This document shows, piece after piece, positions 47,890 to 58,052 of a stretch of DNA of 64,000 nt; the first letter of the stretch is position 1, and every line of letters begins with the position of its first letter. Position numbers and translations under genes: made by a program. The notes below the pieces were generated by a model. That model saw only the letters and a list, made by a program, of their open reading frames with translations. It did no database searches and had not been told where the DNA came from. Source of the stretch: Diabrotica undecimpunctata (taxonomy: Eukaryota; Arthropoda; Insecta; Coleoptera; Chrysomelidae); NCBI RefSeq assembly GCF_040954645.1, contig NC_092806.1:148208429-148272428 (forward strand). The letters run 5' to 3'.

Positions 47890-49345
47890 TATCTGTAGCA
47901 ATGGTGTCGATATGATTAATCAGCTTTTTTTAGATTTTGTTATTAGAAATCTGGATCTGGCTCTTAACGCTCTAAATCTAGCTAAGTTAGTTTCGGAATT
48001 GTGTTTTTTCAATATATTAAAGGAGTGTTTTGTTTGTTTCAAAGAAGTTTCTATTTCGATATTTCACCAGGATAGAGGTGTTTTTGTGGTAGCTTTAGTT
48101 TTTCCAATTGCTTCTCGGGCTAAATGTGTTAGGATATCATTAAAATTTGTTATTGTGATGTTTATATCTTCTAATATTTTAAAATCTTTCATTCGTTCAG
48201 TTTTTAACACAGTTAGTGTACTTTTCCCAGTCCGCTGATTTTAATTTCCATGTTTCATATGGTTTTATATTAATGTTCGTGTCTTTAATATGAGTAATCA
48301 AAATTGGTAGATGGTTGCTGTCAAATAAGTGTAAAAGTGTATTCCACTCAAGTAGTGGTGCTAAAGTAGAATTGCTGAGGGATAAATCGATGGTTGAAAA
48401 CGTGCCATTGTATGAGTTGAAACGAGTAGGCATTCCTGTATTTAATAGCACCAGTTTGAGGTTGTTAATTATTTCTAATAGAATTTTGCTGTTTTTGTTA
48501 GTTTTCGCAGATCCCCAATATTCATTATGAGAATTTGTGTCAGCAAGAATTAATTTAGGAGATGGAATTTGTTCTATCACTTTTTGTAGTTCACTTTTGT
48601 AGATCTTTTTGTAGTTCTTGTAGTATGGATTCTTCAGGATGTGGTAAATAGACACTGCAAATGATAATTTTGAAATGATGAACTGTTGAGACTGCAACAG
48701 CTTCCAGATTTGTATCTAATGGAATTTCTTTGGAATCGACCATAGATTTCATAAAGATGCCAACACCACCGCTAGCTATTTGTTGCACCGGTCTATTTTT
48801 GATGTATGGTGTATAGTTTTTCAATTTTACATTATTATTAGAAAGTCGTGTTTCTTGTAAACATATTATTAAAAGTGAGAATTTATTAATTATTATTTTT
48901 AAGTTTTCGATATGTCTGTAAAAGCCATTCAAATTCCATTGAACTATGAATTTGGTTATTGGATAGAGTTGCCGTCGCTTTCTTCCTCAGTAATAGAAGA
49001 ATTGTCCGTTCCATGTATCTTTTTTAGGATTCTTGAAATGTTGTTTTTAAGACGTCGGTCGTTTGTGTTTGTGTGTACCCTTGCAATTCAGCGCTAAGTC
49101 CTTCTAGGTCATTTGTATAATCCTTTGCTACGTTTTCAAGAAACTTTGTACCTGTAGCATTTGTAATATAGTCGTATAGTTCTGTGTATTTTAGTGTGTA
49201 AGGAGTAGTAGCTGAAGATAAAATGTCTTCTATAGGTTTCATTGAGTTCAAAGCTTTTTTAATCCTGTTAGGTGCAGATTTCTTTGGGACGGGATGAATA
49301 AATATTAAGGTACATTGGACACAATAGAAAACTTCTGAATGCAAT
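47890..49345 (-). pseudogene. I/Jockey-like LINE: ORF1 end and endonuclease (minus)
   Basis: 49344-49024 reads SSATTPYTLKYTELYDYITN and ATGTKFLENVAKDY, the end of an ORF1-like protein. The endonuclease follows: WNLNGFYRHIE-like start, LLIICLQETRLSNNNVKLKN (catalytic E in QETR), ASGGVGIFMKS and LEAVAVSTVHH. Then come LILADTNSHNEYWGSAKTN (D..N motif), GMPTRFNSYNGTFSTIDLSL and LFDSNHLPILI (SDH box degraded to SNH). A linker runs to about 47890 (TPLSWCEISKKLL). The RT is completely absent. Confidence 0.82.
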
Positions 49346-51109
49346 TAAAATAAGATAAAAATCAAACCTAGGACACATACTTCGAAATGATCAACTTTCT
49401 CTCTCTTACAAGCAATCATATAAGAAAGAACAGATGGAAGAAAAATCATGGAAAGAAAAAGGAACTCCTGTCTGAGTGATACCAAAAATTGCAAAAGATA
49501 GGGGAAAGCATTTAAAGAAGTGATCGGCAACCTTCATCAGAACATTTTTCGGGAAGTAGAAGAATTTTTCCAATTCTTTAATTTTAACGATATGTCAGCT
49601 CCTTTTTACTGCTATTCATTATTAATTTTTAACTACTAGTTTTTACTAGTTTTAACCACTTGAGATTTTCTTATTTCCAATTTTTTTTTAGGACTTTTCA
49701 AACTATTTTAATAGCAGCTAATATTTTAATACTAGCTATATGTTAAGAACCATTTAACATAATAATGCCACTGTAAGAAAATTATATATTTAAGAATTGC
49801 TGTAGATTGTAACATAAAACGTTAAATTTAGTAGACGCCTCCCGTGGCACAGAATAACTACAGTTTGTTTTTATGGGCCCCACATACAACTTGAGGACGG
49901 GTTAAAATGGCCGATATAAAAGGACGCCGTAACAGTAACTCGCCTGAGGAATGCGTCTTGTTGGTTATACTGCAAGTCCCAAAGAGGAAATAAAGGAGTA
50001 CGGATAAAAATGCAGGGCATGCATAAACATCGAGATATTGAAGCTCTTATGTTGACAAAGTATGGTATTAATATCTGGAATTACATCAGAAATTCTTATT
50101 AACATTAAGTTTTTGATCGATTTGACTCACGAGAATTACTATGGTATTATGAGATTGAAATATAAAAAAATTGCAGTTTGAAGCTTTTTTACCAAAATTA
50201 ATATAAATCGAAAAAACCAGTCTTCGTGTCAACATATCATTTATCTATGTACCTAAAAACGCTGGCACAATTGTATTATATACAGAGACTAGCTGCCCGG
50301 TGAACTTGGTACCGCCTTAAAATTAAATAATGTGTTTAAAAAATTAATGGAAAATAAAACTAAAAACAACACTCACACATATTATGCATGAAAAAAAAAT
50401 TAAATCATTTTAAGGTTTTCCGATTAAAATATTTTTTTTTGCGTTGTATCTAGTTTTATGAATTGCAAATTACGTCCCTTGTGATGTTTTTTAAACTTTA
50501 ATTTGCCTTAAGCCTTATCTTACAAAACAAATAAATTTCTCTTAATTAATTTTTAATCTCAGGGCTATTTTTTATCGTTAATTCACGATATACGTGGCTT
50601 CAAAGTAATATCTATACTATTGCCTGTGAGGGCAAGATGGATAATGGGAAAATAAATGAAAATAAATAAATTTGTGATAATAAATTATCAAACAATTTTT
50701 TAAAATTACTTTCATTTTATTAAATCAAATAAATAAATTTTTAATTAAGGCAAACATAACCTATGCTTTAATAAGTATAATTAAACTTAAAAATTCTCTA
50801 ATGTTTATACAAAAATTATCAATACTTATTATGACTTGTACTCAAAAAGAAGATAAATTTTATATTTATTATTAAAGCGAATAGCTGAACAAAATGTTGA
50901 AAGAATCAATTAAGTTATGATATCGTTACGAGTTTGGTTAAAAGTCCTTTTTTAATTGTATATTAGACCTTTTATTTACACAAATTTTCGATTGGCTCCT
51001 TTTCTCTTCCGACTGTGCTCTGACCATCCACTGCTCGTATTTTGGGATGCTTCACACACCCCTGTTCTCCTCCGCTGGTGAAAGTCTCTCACACACACTA
51101 ACGCCACTA
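49346..51109. other. Unassigned AT-rich sequence
   Basis: No gene recognised. At 49840-50010 the composition is more even and GATATAAAAGGACGCC with a later AAATAAAG could be parts of an LTR promoter and poly(A) signal. Around 50288 CTAGCTGCCCGGTGAACTT looks like a dispersed repeat motif, but I cannot name it. Confidence 0.35.
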
Positions 51110-51640
51110 CAGTTTCCAAAACACCTCCTGGATAAACACTTAGTACACAGAGGAACACTTCTTCTTCAGCCTTAAGTAATCCAACTTTGGACATAGACCT
51201 CCCTTAAATCAATCCAGTGTCTTCTATTTTGCGCCACTTGCTTCCAGTTGTGTGCTCCGATCTTCTTAATATCAACAGCCCATCTCATTTGTGGTCTTCC
51301 ACTGCTTCTCTTTTCTAACCACGACCTCCACTGTTGTATTTCGTGGTTCCATCTCTTATCCTTCAGTTGGGCATTGTGTCCTGCGAAGCTCCATTTTAAT
51401 TTGGCAGTATGTTCTCCTGCGTCTTTTACTTTCGTTTTGCTTCTAATCCATTTGTTTGTTTTTTTGTCAATAAGTCTCACCCCGAGCATTGATCCCCAAC
51501 ACACTTTCTTACTAATCAAAAGGATTTTCACTTCACCGATTAGCACTACATATATGCTACACCTGTTTTCCTTACTACAGGATGTAAATTCCGCTTTAAA
51601 CTGCTCCTGCTACTTTGGCTTGTTCCACAGACACATCCAA
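51110..51640 (-). pseudogene. RTE-like LINE C-terminal fragment (minus)
   Basis: The minus strand reads LGVRLIDKKTNKWIRSKTKV, AKLKWSFAGHNAQLKDKRW, EKRSSGRPQMRWAVDIKKIG and RHWIDLREVYVQSWIT, then stop and GAAGAAGAAG. The order (KW.WAGH, GRP..RW, then YVQ.W at the end) is the standard C-terminus of RTE-like insect LINEs. The frame is open for about 124 codons. Confidence 0.8.
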
Positions 51641-52439
51641 CACTAGACACAATTTTTTATTTACAAGCAACTCACTTTTACTGCAGGCTATGGAGCAACA
51701 AAACAACCAGCTTCTTCAGAACTTCAGAACACAGTAAAATCTCCTTCTTCATCCTAAAATCAAAAACATGGAAAACGGTATCAAAGACAACGTCAAAAAT
51801 ACATCAGATCACGAGACCGACTAGTAGAACCCCGCCAACGGACACACGAACAAGACCAATCATAAGAAGTTTTGCCTAGGACAGTTATAAGTTGACAAAA
51901 CTGCTAATCGCCGCACTGTGCGGGTCCCAAGGAGTGAGCATCAATCAAAAACACTAGGACCCTCATCAGGACATCCTACAAAAAAAAACAAACATTAAAA
52001 AACGGACTAGGCCAACAAAAAAAAAGGCAAGTAGGACCCAAACACTTGAGCATTAAGTCTCCAGACTGAACGTAGACCGATGAGGACGCTTGAGGCCTAA
52101 GCAAGCAATTTCACTTTCGAGGATAAGTCAGAAGAGGATAACAGGAATAAAGCATGTCACGCTGGCCTAAATTTAAATCGGTTAGGGAACCATGCCGGAA
52201 TTTTATTACTCAGGACTCCCACATGAAGAGCATTTGGCTAATAGTTGTGCCCCTATCGCGCATTAGAGTGCTATAGGGGAGAAAGTGATAGTCTGGAGCA
52301 TTGGAGCGGGTTGGAGTGACTCCTGTTTTATACGAGTTAATACACCTCGCTCCAACCAATTGTTACACCCGAACGTCATTCCAAGGAGTGAACATATCTC
52401 ACATGTTTAATTAAATTGCTTGCTTGGAGATTCAGTTTA
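51641..52439. other. Unassigned, more G+C-rich sequence with hairpins
   Basis: This stretch is less AT-rich than average. CCCCTAT and ATAGGGG pair at about 52249-52278. GGTTGGAG and CTCCAACC pair across about 52310-52360. It may be the upstream part of the PLE-like tail at 52440, but no protein is readable. Confidence 0.35.
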
Positions 52440-52480
52440 CTTTAAGCACCAGCAAGTGTGACCTTGCCGAAACGTCGTTA
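52440..52480 (+). other. PLE-like tail hairpin with GAAACGTC
   Basis: A 5-bp stem GCAAG/CTTGC (52452-52467) with a 6-nt loop is followed by CGAAACGTCG. This is the same arrangement as in the PLE tails at 1634-1672 and 56333-56366. The CUGANGA box is absent. A tiny LINE tail inserted immediately downstream. Confidence 0.45.
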
Positions 52481-52487
52481 TTCAGTC

Positions 52488-52576
52488 ATCATCATCATCA
52501 TTGGTGCTATAGCCCTATAAAAGAGCCTCGACCTCCCAAGTCTATTACGCCAGTCAGTTCTATTATTCGCCAGTCA
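52488..52576 (-). mobile_element. 89-bp LINE tail with 10-bp TSD (minus)
   Basis: TTATTCAGTC is duplicated at 52478-52487 and 52577-52586. Between the copies the minus strand reads RTDWRNRLGRSRLFYRAIAP, then (ATG)n. This is the extreme 3' end of an RTE-like LINE whose tail is a trinucleotide repeat. Confidence 0.75.
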
Positions 52577-52923
52577 TTATTCAGTCGCCTAGATTAAAAA
52601 TCCGACAAATCACAATTTTAACAAAACCTTTCTTATTAGATATAAGAATTTGAAACACATAAACCTACAAGTCCATAATACATTTATCAAGCAAATCCCG
52701 ACATATCCGATAATTATAGGCTTCCAAAAATGTACCTTAGATGCAATACCGACAGGTCCATTCTCAATTTAAATGCAAAAGCCGACACTTCCAAGCCGCC
52801 AATAGACGCGTAGTATTTTACTCGCCACCTGATTTCGGTTGACAACGCTTTAGCCAAGCAGATCAGTTTAGTTTATGCTTTTAAGTAAGTTGTTTGCAGT
52901 GTGTGTAATAAATTGCTAAAACA

Positions 52924-54970
52924 ATGGATTCATTGGCAACTTTAGATAGTGTTGGACAGTTTATTAATGTAAAATAGTGTGATGTGACAAAGGCTCGAAA
53001 AAGAGCGAAGGTCGAAGCAAGAAAAGAAAAGGCAAAACGTGCAAGGTATAACCTATAATATTACCATAAATTAGTACATTATTTGTGATGAAATAATTAT
53101 TTTTAGGTATGCTGCCAAAACATTACCTGTGTACTCCACTTGTGGCCATAAGGGAAAGCCATATCAACCATTTCAATGTACATCTCATCTGTCCATTAAG
53201 GATGTCAGAGACTTTCAGCTTTTTATCGAAATAAGGATAAAAGGGGCCAAGGCATGTTCATTTTACGCCACATTGACTCACATATCCCGGTAAGACAAAG
53301 GAAACGAACAGCCAACAAAAATAAACCAAAATCTTGTATTTTATCCTACAAATTGAAGAGAAGTGACAGTCTAATTGTTCCTGTATGTCGAACACCTTTC
53401 CTAGGTATTCTGGTAATTAAAAAAGATTTTTAAATTTTTAAACATTATGAAGCATTTGCTTATTCCTGCCGAAAGAAGGGGCGGAGATCGAATTAAACAA
53501 AAAACGAAGGTAAAAAACAATCTATAAAAAAATTCATCATCATCATCATCATCCAGCCTCAAGAGTCCATTGCTGAACATAGGCCTCTTCCTCATGTTTC
53601 CAACCCCGTCTATCTTGCGCCGCTCTCATCCAGTTTTTATTGAGTCTTCTTAAATCGTCAGTCCATCTTGTAGGTGGTCGACCGACGCTTCTCTTGTCTT
53701 CCCTAAACATGCCTAAAGAGAAAGGTATTTGATCAGTGCGTCCTCCCAGTCTTGACGTACGGAGCAGAAACACTTACCTTAACAAAAGCAGCAGTTACCA
53801 AACTGAGAGTCACGCAGAGAAGAATGGAGCGGTCCATGTTAGGAATAACTCTGCGAGACAGAATAACCGACGAAGACATCAGGAGAAGAACCGGAGTGAC
53901 TGACATCATCGAGAAGATAGCCAGACTAAAATGGAGATGGGCAGGACACATAGCCAGAATGACAGATGGGCGATGGACAAAGAGGTTATTGGAATGGAGG
54001 CCAAGGGAAGACAAAAAAATTCATAGAGTCCTTAAAATGTGCGGAATCTCAATTATTGCCGTTAAAAAACATTCAACAGAATTTATTTGCCTGCTGGATT
54101 AAGTATCTCAAAATTATGGAGAATATACAATGACAAAATGGCCCAAAACAAAGACTTTAAAGTCAAAGAATGTTTCTTTAGAGATTATTTTAACAAAAAT
54201 TTTAACGTTGGCTTTGGAACTCCGAAGACAGATTTGTGTTCAACTTTTAATTTCAAATTTTAATTTTGTGGATAATGTACGTGTTCTTCGGCTTATTTGC
54301 GATGGGTGTGGAGCATAGAATAAAAATTCCATGGTCATCGCCATGCTGAGCTATTGGCTTCAGTTTAAAGCTCCAAGACAAATAAAGGAAATTGAGATAG
54401 TGTTTCCTATTTTGGGGCATTTTTATATTCCCCCTGATCGTGTTTTAGACAAATTGAAAGAATTTATAAAAAACACACGGTAATTGTTCATCCTAATGAG
54501 TATGTAAAGTTAATCAAAAAGTTTGCTACTGTTTACAGAGCTGGAACTGGTGTTGCAATTAAGGACTGAAAGGATAAAACTCAAAAAGTAATAAAACAAC
54601 CAGGCTATTGGCATTTTAAGTTCCAACCGTCAAAGAGAGTAATCATTACAAGAGGACAAACAGTACCACTTATAAGATGTGAGGCATTTTACAAAACTGA
54701 CTTATGCGCACCCAAAAGCTTATGCAAAAGAGGGAAAAAAGTCTCACAAATTAGTCCAAGAACACTGAAGGCTTGGATAGTCATTAAAGAAGATAAGCAA
54801 AAAAATATTACCAAGCTATTGAAAAACACTACGGAAAGGGAAGGCAAGATAGAGATGAACTGATCTTTTTCAAAGAAGTATTCCACGAAACTATAGATGA
54901 GGGACAAGGCAGTGAGGCAAACGAAGATAGAGATAATTGCGAAGCAGAAATAGTTAGCTTTGCAATATAA
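52924..54970 (+). pseudogene. DUF7869-type protein relic 3, split by a LINE
   Basis: It begins MDSLATLDSVGQFINV at 52924, followed by a basic stretch KARKRAKVEARKEKAKRAR. After what looks like an AT-rich intron (about 53050-53105, ending TTTTTAG) comes YAAKTLPVYSTCGHKGKPYQ and KDVRDFQLFIEIRIKGAKA, then VCRTPFLGIL. Beyond the LINE (53538-54012) the frame gives LPAGLSISKLWRIYNDKMAQ, FKVKECFFRDYFNKNFNVGF and GTPKTDLCSTF. Later: LQFKAPRQIKEIEIVFPILG, FYIPPDRV, VHPNEYVKLIKKFATVYRAG, GYWHFKFQPSKRVIITRGQT and RCEAFYKTDLCAPKSLCKRG. Blocks and order match relics 1 and 2, but sequence is clearly divergent, so this is another subfamily. The SDN block region is deleted. Confidence 0.75.
53538..54012. mobile_element. 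RTE-like LINE with twin-primed (inverted) structure
   Basis: A 12-bp TSD AAAAAAATTCAT flanks it (53526-53537 and 54013-54024). The 3' part is on the minus strand (53538-53705): REDKRSVGRPPTRWTDDL, NWMRAAQDRRGWKHEEEAYV, QQWTLEAG and an (ATG)n tail. The 5' part is on the plus strand (about 53706-54012): KEKVFDQCVLPVLTYGAET, MERSMLGITLRDR, KIARLKWRWAGHIARMTDGR and LEWRPRED. The two parts are consecutive in one protein, sharing GGGAAGAC at the break, and they meet through their 5' ends. That is the configuration produced by twin priming. Confidence 0.92.
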
Positions 54971-55262
54971 AATAGTGGATAAATGTTATCTTGCGTTGTT
55001 GAGTAATTAAACTTATTTTTTTAATAGATTTCGATTTTCTTTTCTTTCAAAATATTAAATTCATCTGCAAACCCCGACATGTCCAAAATATATCATACAA
55101 TTACCTGTTTCTGGGGGCCCCTATTTTTTTTAAAGTGTTTTTTTATATATTTTTATCAAAAACCTCATTTTTCTCAAAAAGTCGCTGCTTAATTTAATAG
55201 AATATAGATTTTACAAGTTTTTCTTCATTATCTCAAATCTCATTTACCTGGACTTGTCGGGT

Positions 55263-55925
55263 TTTGAAACTAGGAGACTGATATAATAAGGGTTTTTTAA
55301 AACCAAAATTCAACGCGGAGTCAAACCGGGACAACCACAAAAAGCATGTATATATCTATATATACATACATATATGTATATATTTGTATGTACATAAAAT
55401 AAAAGTTAAATATTATTCAAACACTTTTATTCACACAATGCATGCCATTTTCTTATTCACATTATTTCATACTTCGTCGATCTACAATACAGAAGGTCTC
55501 TATAGAGCATGAACTATTTAAAAAGAAAAGAAATTGCCAAGAAAGCTTGTCTTCGAATAATCCGTAGGTTTAACTTCAAAAGCATTTCATTTCCTTACAA
55601 ACATATCTGCTTTTTAAATTCAACATTTCAGTTGTCGCTCAACCACACATGTAAATTGAGGAGGGTACAATAGACAGTATCTAAGAACATAGTTATGTGG
55701 AACCAAATGTAAACCAGAAAATTTTGTTATATAACAAAGAAAACTTATAAGGAATTTTATGTAACATGGAGATTATGTCGTTAGATTTTCTAGTAAGCGA
55801 TACTTTTTAGTTTTATCTGAAAGATATATAAAAGAGTAGACATTAGAAAATAAATATTATTATGTATAATTTATCGTAATATAAAGGTAAAAAAATCGCC
55901 ATCTTAATTTTATTATAATGATCAC
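55263..55925. other. Unassigned AT-rich sequence
   Basis: Contains a TATATA/CATACATATATG-rich stretch at 55346-55400. No gene recognised. Confidence 0.45.
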
Positions 55926-56332
55926 TATATATATCGAATAAATATCGAAATTTCGAAATATATGGATCATATATTTTGAAATTTCAAGTACCAGTTCTTA
56001 AGAGCGCAGGCGCAAAATTTCGGGCCAATGCTTTTTAAATGCATTCATTTTTTTCTAATCCTAAAAAAACTAATAAATATTTTTGAAAAATTTAAACGCA
56101 GAATGAAAGAATACATTATTACTGAGGGCCAAAAGTCCCTGAAAACTTCTATAATGTTTATTTTAATAAGTTACAGGGGTGAAAAAAAAAAGAGAAAATT
56201 TAGTGTGATTTTTAATTTCAAATATCTCAAATGAAATCGTAGGCTTCCACGGCCAGAGTCAGAATTATAGTTTATTCGTCTTCCGGGTTTGGACCGTGTC
56301 ATGTGTGAGTGACCCAAAAGTGGGTTCATCTC

Positions 56333-56366
56333 GACGTTTCGCTACAATTGTATGTAGCTTCTTCAG
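56333..56366 (-). ncRNA. Hammerhead-like motif in PLE tail (minus)
   Basis: On the minus strand CTGAAGA (fits CUGANGA) is followed by one A, a 5-bp stem GCTAC/GTAGC with an 8-nt loop, then GAAACGTC. The preceding TCTC can pair with the following GAGA as stem I. Stem III would be the minimal AC/GU, as in dimer-forming hammerheads reported from PLEs (family knowledge). The extra A before stem II is a deviation. Cleavage is untested. Confidence 0.45.
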
Positions 56367-56673
56367 GAGAACAAAAAAGAAAAAGAAACAAAAGACAGGA
56401 AGATGGGTAGTTAGCAACGGTAACTCAGTTACTCAACGCAACCAGAGGCGAATACTAACTACCAAGATGGGCATTTGGTCACAGTAACTCAACTACTCAA
56501 CGCAGCCAGAGGTGAAAACCAAATGCCAGGACAGGGATTCACGTCCAACAGCTCAGAACACTAACGCGTCGAGAGGCAGGGAGTGAATCCGACGATTACT
56601 CCGCTACCGCTCTATTTATAGTCGCGGTGACCTGTCGTGTCGGGACGTATCGGCACACTCCGTGGCGCGAACG

Positions 56674-57240
56674 TCAAGAAGCGCGCGCTGGCCAATCATG
56701 TGGCTGCATCGTGGTAGCGGGACCGGACGGCGGCTCTAGACTGGGATTCCAGATGGGAGACAAGTAGTATCCTTCCTCTCGATTGATATTATGTGGATTT
56801 TTTCGGATCTCTAGAGATTCGCGGATTTTCCTGGAATAAAAGTAGGGGCTCTTAGAAATAATATGAGTTTTTTCGAACAATATGGAATGACCGGTTTCTT
56901 GGCAGTGTTCTGCAACTGCAGAATGGGAGAAAAGACCTGATCGAATGCATCTTTGATGCTCTTGAATCCGAGTTTTGACGGAACGACCAGTTTCGCCAAT
57001 ATACACTTGTCCACATGAACAAGGAATAGAATAGACACCACAGGAAGATAGGGGCGGTAATGGGTCCTTAGGAGAGGGTAGATATTGTGAGATTTTCTTG
57101 GGTGGTCGAAAAGTAGTCCTGATACCTTCCTTGCGAAGAATTTTGCCAATCCTATCAGTGACACTTCGAATATACGGAAGAAAAGCCACAGGAGTATTAC
57201 CCGAAGATTCTGAATTTGTCGTCCTAGGGTGTAAAGGGGG
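56674..57240 (-). pseudogene. Penelope-like GIY-YIG nuclease C-terminal region (minus)
   Basis: The minus strand is open through VAFLPYIRSVTDRIGKILRK and TTFRPPKKISQYLPSPKDP. It then enters the nuclease: CGVYSIPCSCGQVYIGETGR, SVKTRIQEHQRCIRSG, SHSAVAEHCQETGHSI, then SRKIRESLEIRKNPHNINRE. GVY, YIG, the R and the late E of GIY-YIG are present, plus the Cys/His residues typical of PLE nucleases. The RT is missing: homology stops at about 57240 in a GATGTAGATGAT repeat. The domain itself is intact, unlike most genes here. Confidence 0.88.
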
Positions 57241-57642
57241 ATGTAGATGATGTAGATGATGTAGATAAAAGGATAAACTTTTTGTTTATTCTAAGGGACT
57301 TTCGGCCCTCGGTAATAATGTAGTCTGTCATTGTGCGTTTAAATTTTTCAAAAATATTAATTTGTTAGTTTTCTCAGGACTGGAAAAAAAAATGATTGCA
57401 TTTAAAAAGCATTGGCCCGAAATTTTGCGCTTACGCTCTTAAAACTTATTATGGAACGAAAGATAGAAGGAAAACGGGACATCGGAAGAAAGAAATACTC
57501 ATGGCTTAAAAACATAAGGGATTGGACAAACCTCGATTCCCATGCACTCTTTAGAGCCACACAAAACCGAGAGGAGTATGCCAGAATTGTCGCCAACATC
57601 CACTAATTGGATAGGGCACCACAAGAAGAAGAAGATCACCAA

Positions 57643-58050
57643 TTCATTTATAGGTTTATCTCTAATTAAAAGGTTTGGATCTCCATCTATTGTACCGTAA
57701 AAGTAATATAATTATTTTAAATAATGTCTTTCAGATCTCTCTGATAAAGTCAGATCAAACAAAGTTTGCGTTTTTAATATTTGTTTCTGGAGCACATCTT
57801 ATATATTCTAAATGTTAATAATTATCCATTGGATCACGGAGGAAATTATGGACATGGGGGAGGAAAGAAGAGATTTAATAATAAAATAAAATACAAAGAA
57901 ATAAATAAACTAATTAAGAAGAAAATAAAAAAGAATAAAAATTATTTATTATTAAAAACTGTACAAAAACAGAACCATACTTGCAAAACAAGACTCTTTC
58001 AACTTCCATGACAACTCAAAGAAATAACAAATTCCTTCAGAAAAGGTTAT
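57643..58050. other. Unassigned sequence
   Basis: No feature recognised between the LINE tail and the pogo-type terminus. Confidence 0.4.
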
Positions 58051-58052
58051 TA

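Larger units (their letters stand above)
52640..55262 (+). mobile_element. DUF7869-type element 3 with CCGACA.GTCC subterminal repeats
   Basis: Four versions of CCGACAWGTCC lie in the left part (52664-52675, 52697-52709, 52748-52760, 52781-52792). Two lie in the right part (55072-55084, and inverted at 55250-55261). The relic gene lies between. By analogy with 33659-36467 these are likely transposase-binding subterminal repeats. Exact ends and TSD are not resolved. Confidence 0.6.
56002..57438. mobile_element. TTAA-flanked inverted-repeat element carrying PLE sequence
   Basis: Both ends start GAGCGYARGCGCAAAATTTC and inverted homology runs about 140 bp (56002-56140 and 57292-57438), including GAGGGCC(A/G)AAAGTCCCT. 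TTAA flanks both sides (55998-56001 and 57439-57442), and the surrounding LINE is rejoined on removal. Inside is a 5'-truncated PLE on the minus strand. It could be a TTAA-targeting DNA transposon that captured or hosted a PLE, or a PLE with inverted terminal repeats. No transposase is present. Confidence 0.75.
55926..57640 (+). pseudogene. GAA-tailed LINE fragment split by a TTAA-flanked element
   Basis: The left piece (55926-55997) reads KYMDHIF, stop, NFKYQF. The right piece (57439-57640) continues in the same frame with LKLIMERKIEGKRDIGRKKY, SWLKNIRDWTNLDSHALFRA and YARIVANIH, stop, then (GAA)n. Joined across TTAA the reading KYQF-LKLIME matches the other GAA-tailed LINEs of the window (compare the KIEGKRGIGRKK block at 14.64 kb). 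Confidence 0.75.

Noticed and set aside
52924..53040. Possible intact host gene beginning MDSLATLDSV
   Set aside because: The downstream blocks match the mobile DUF7869-type family and the frame is broken; no separate host gene is supported.
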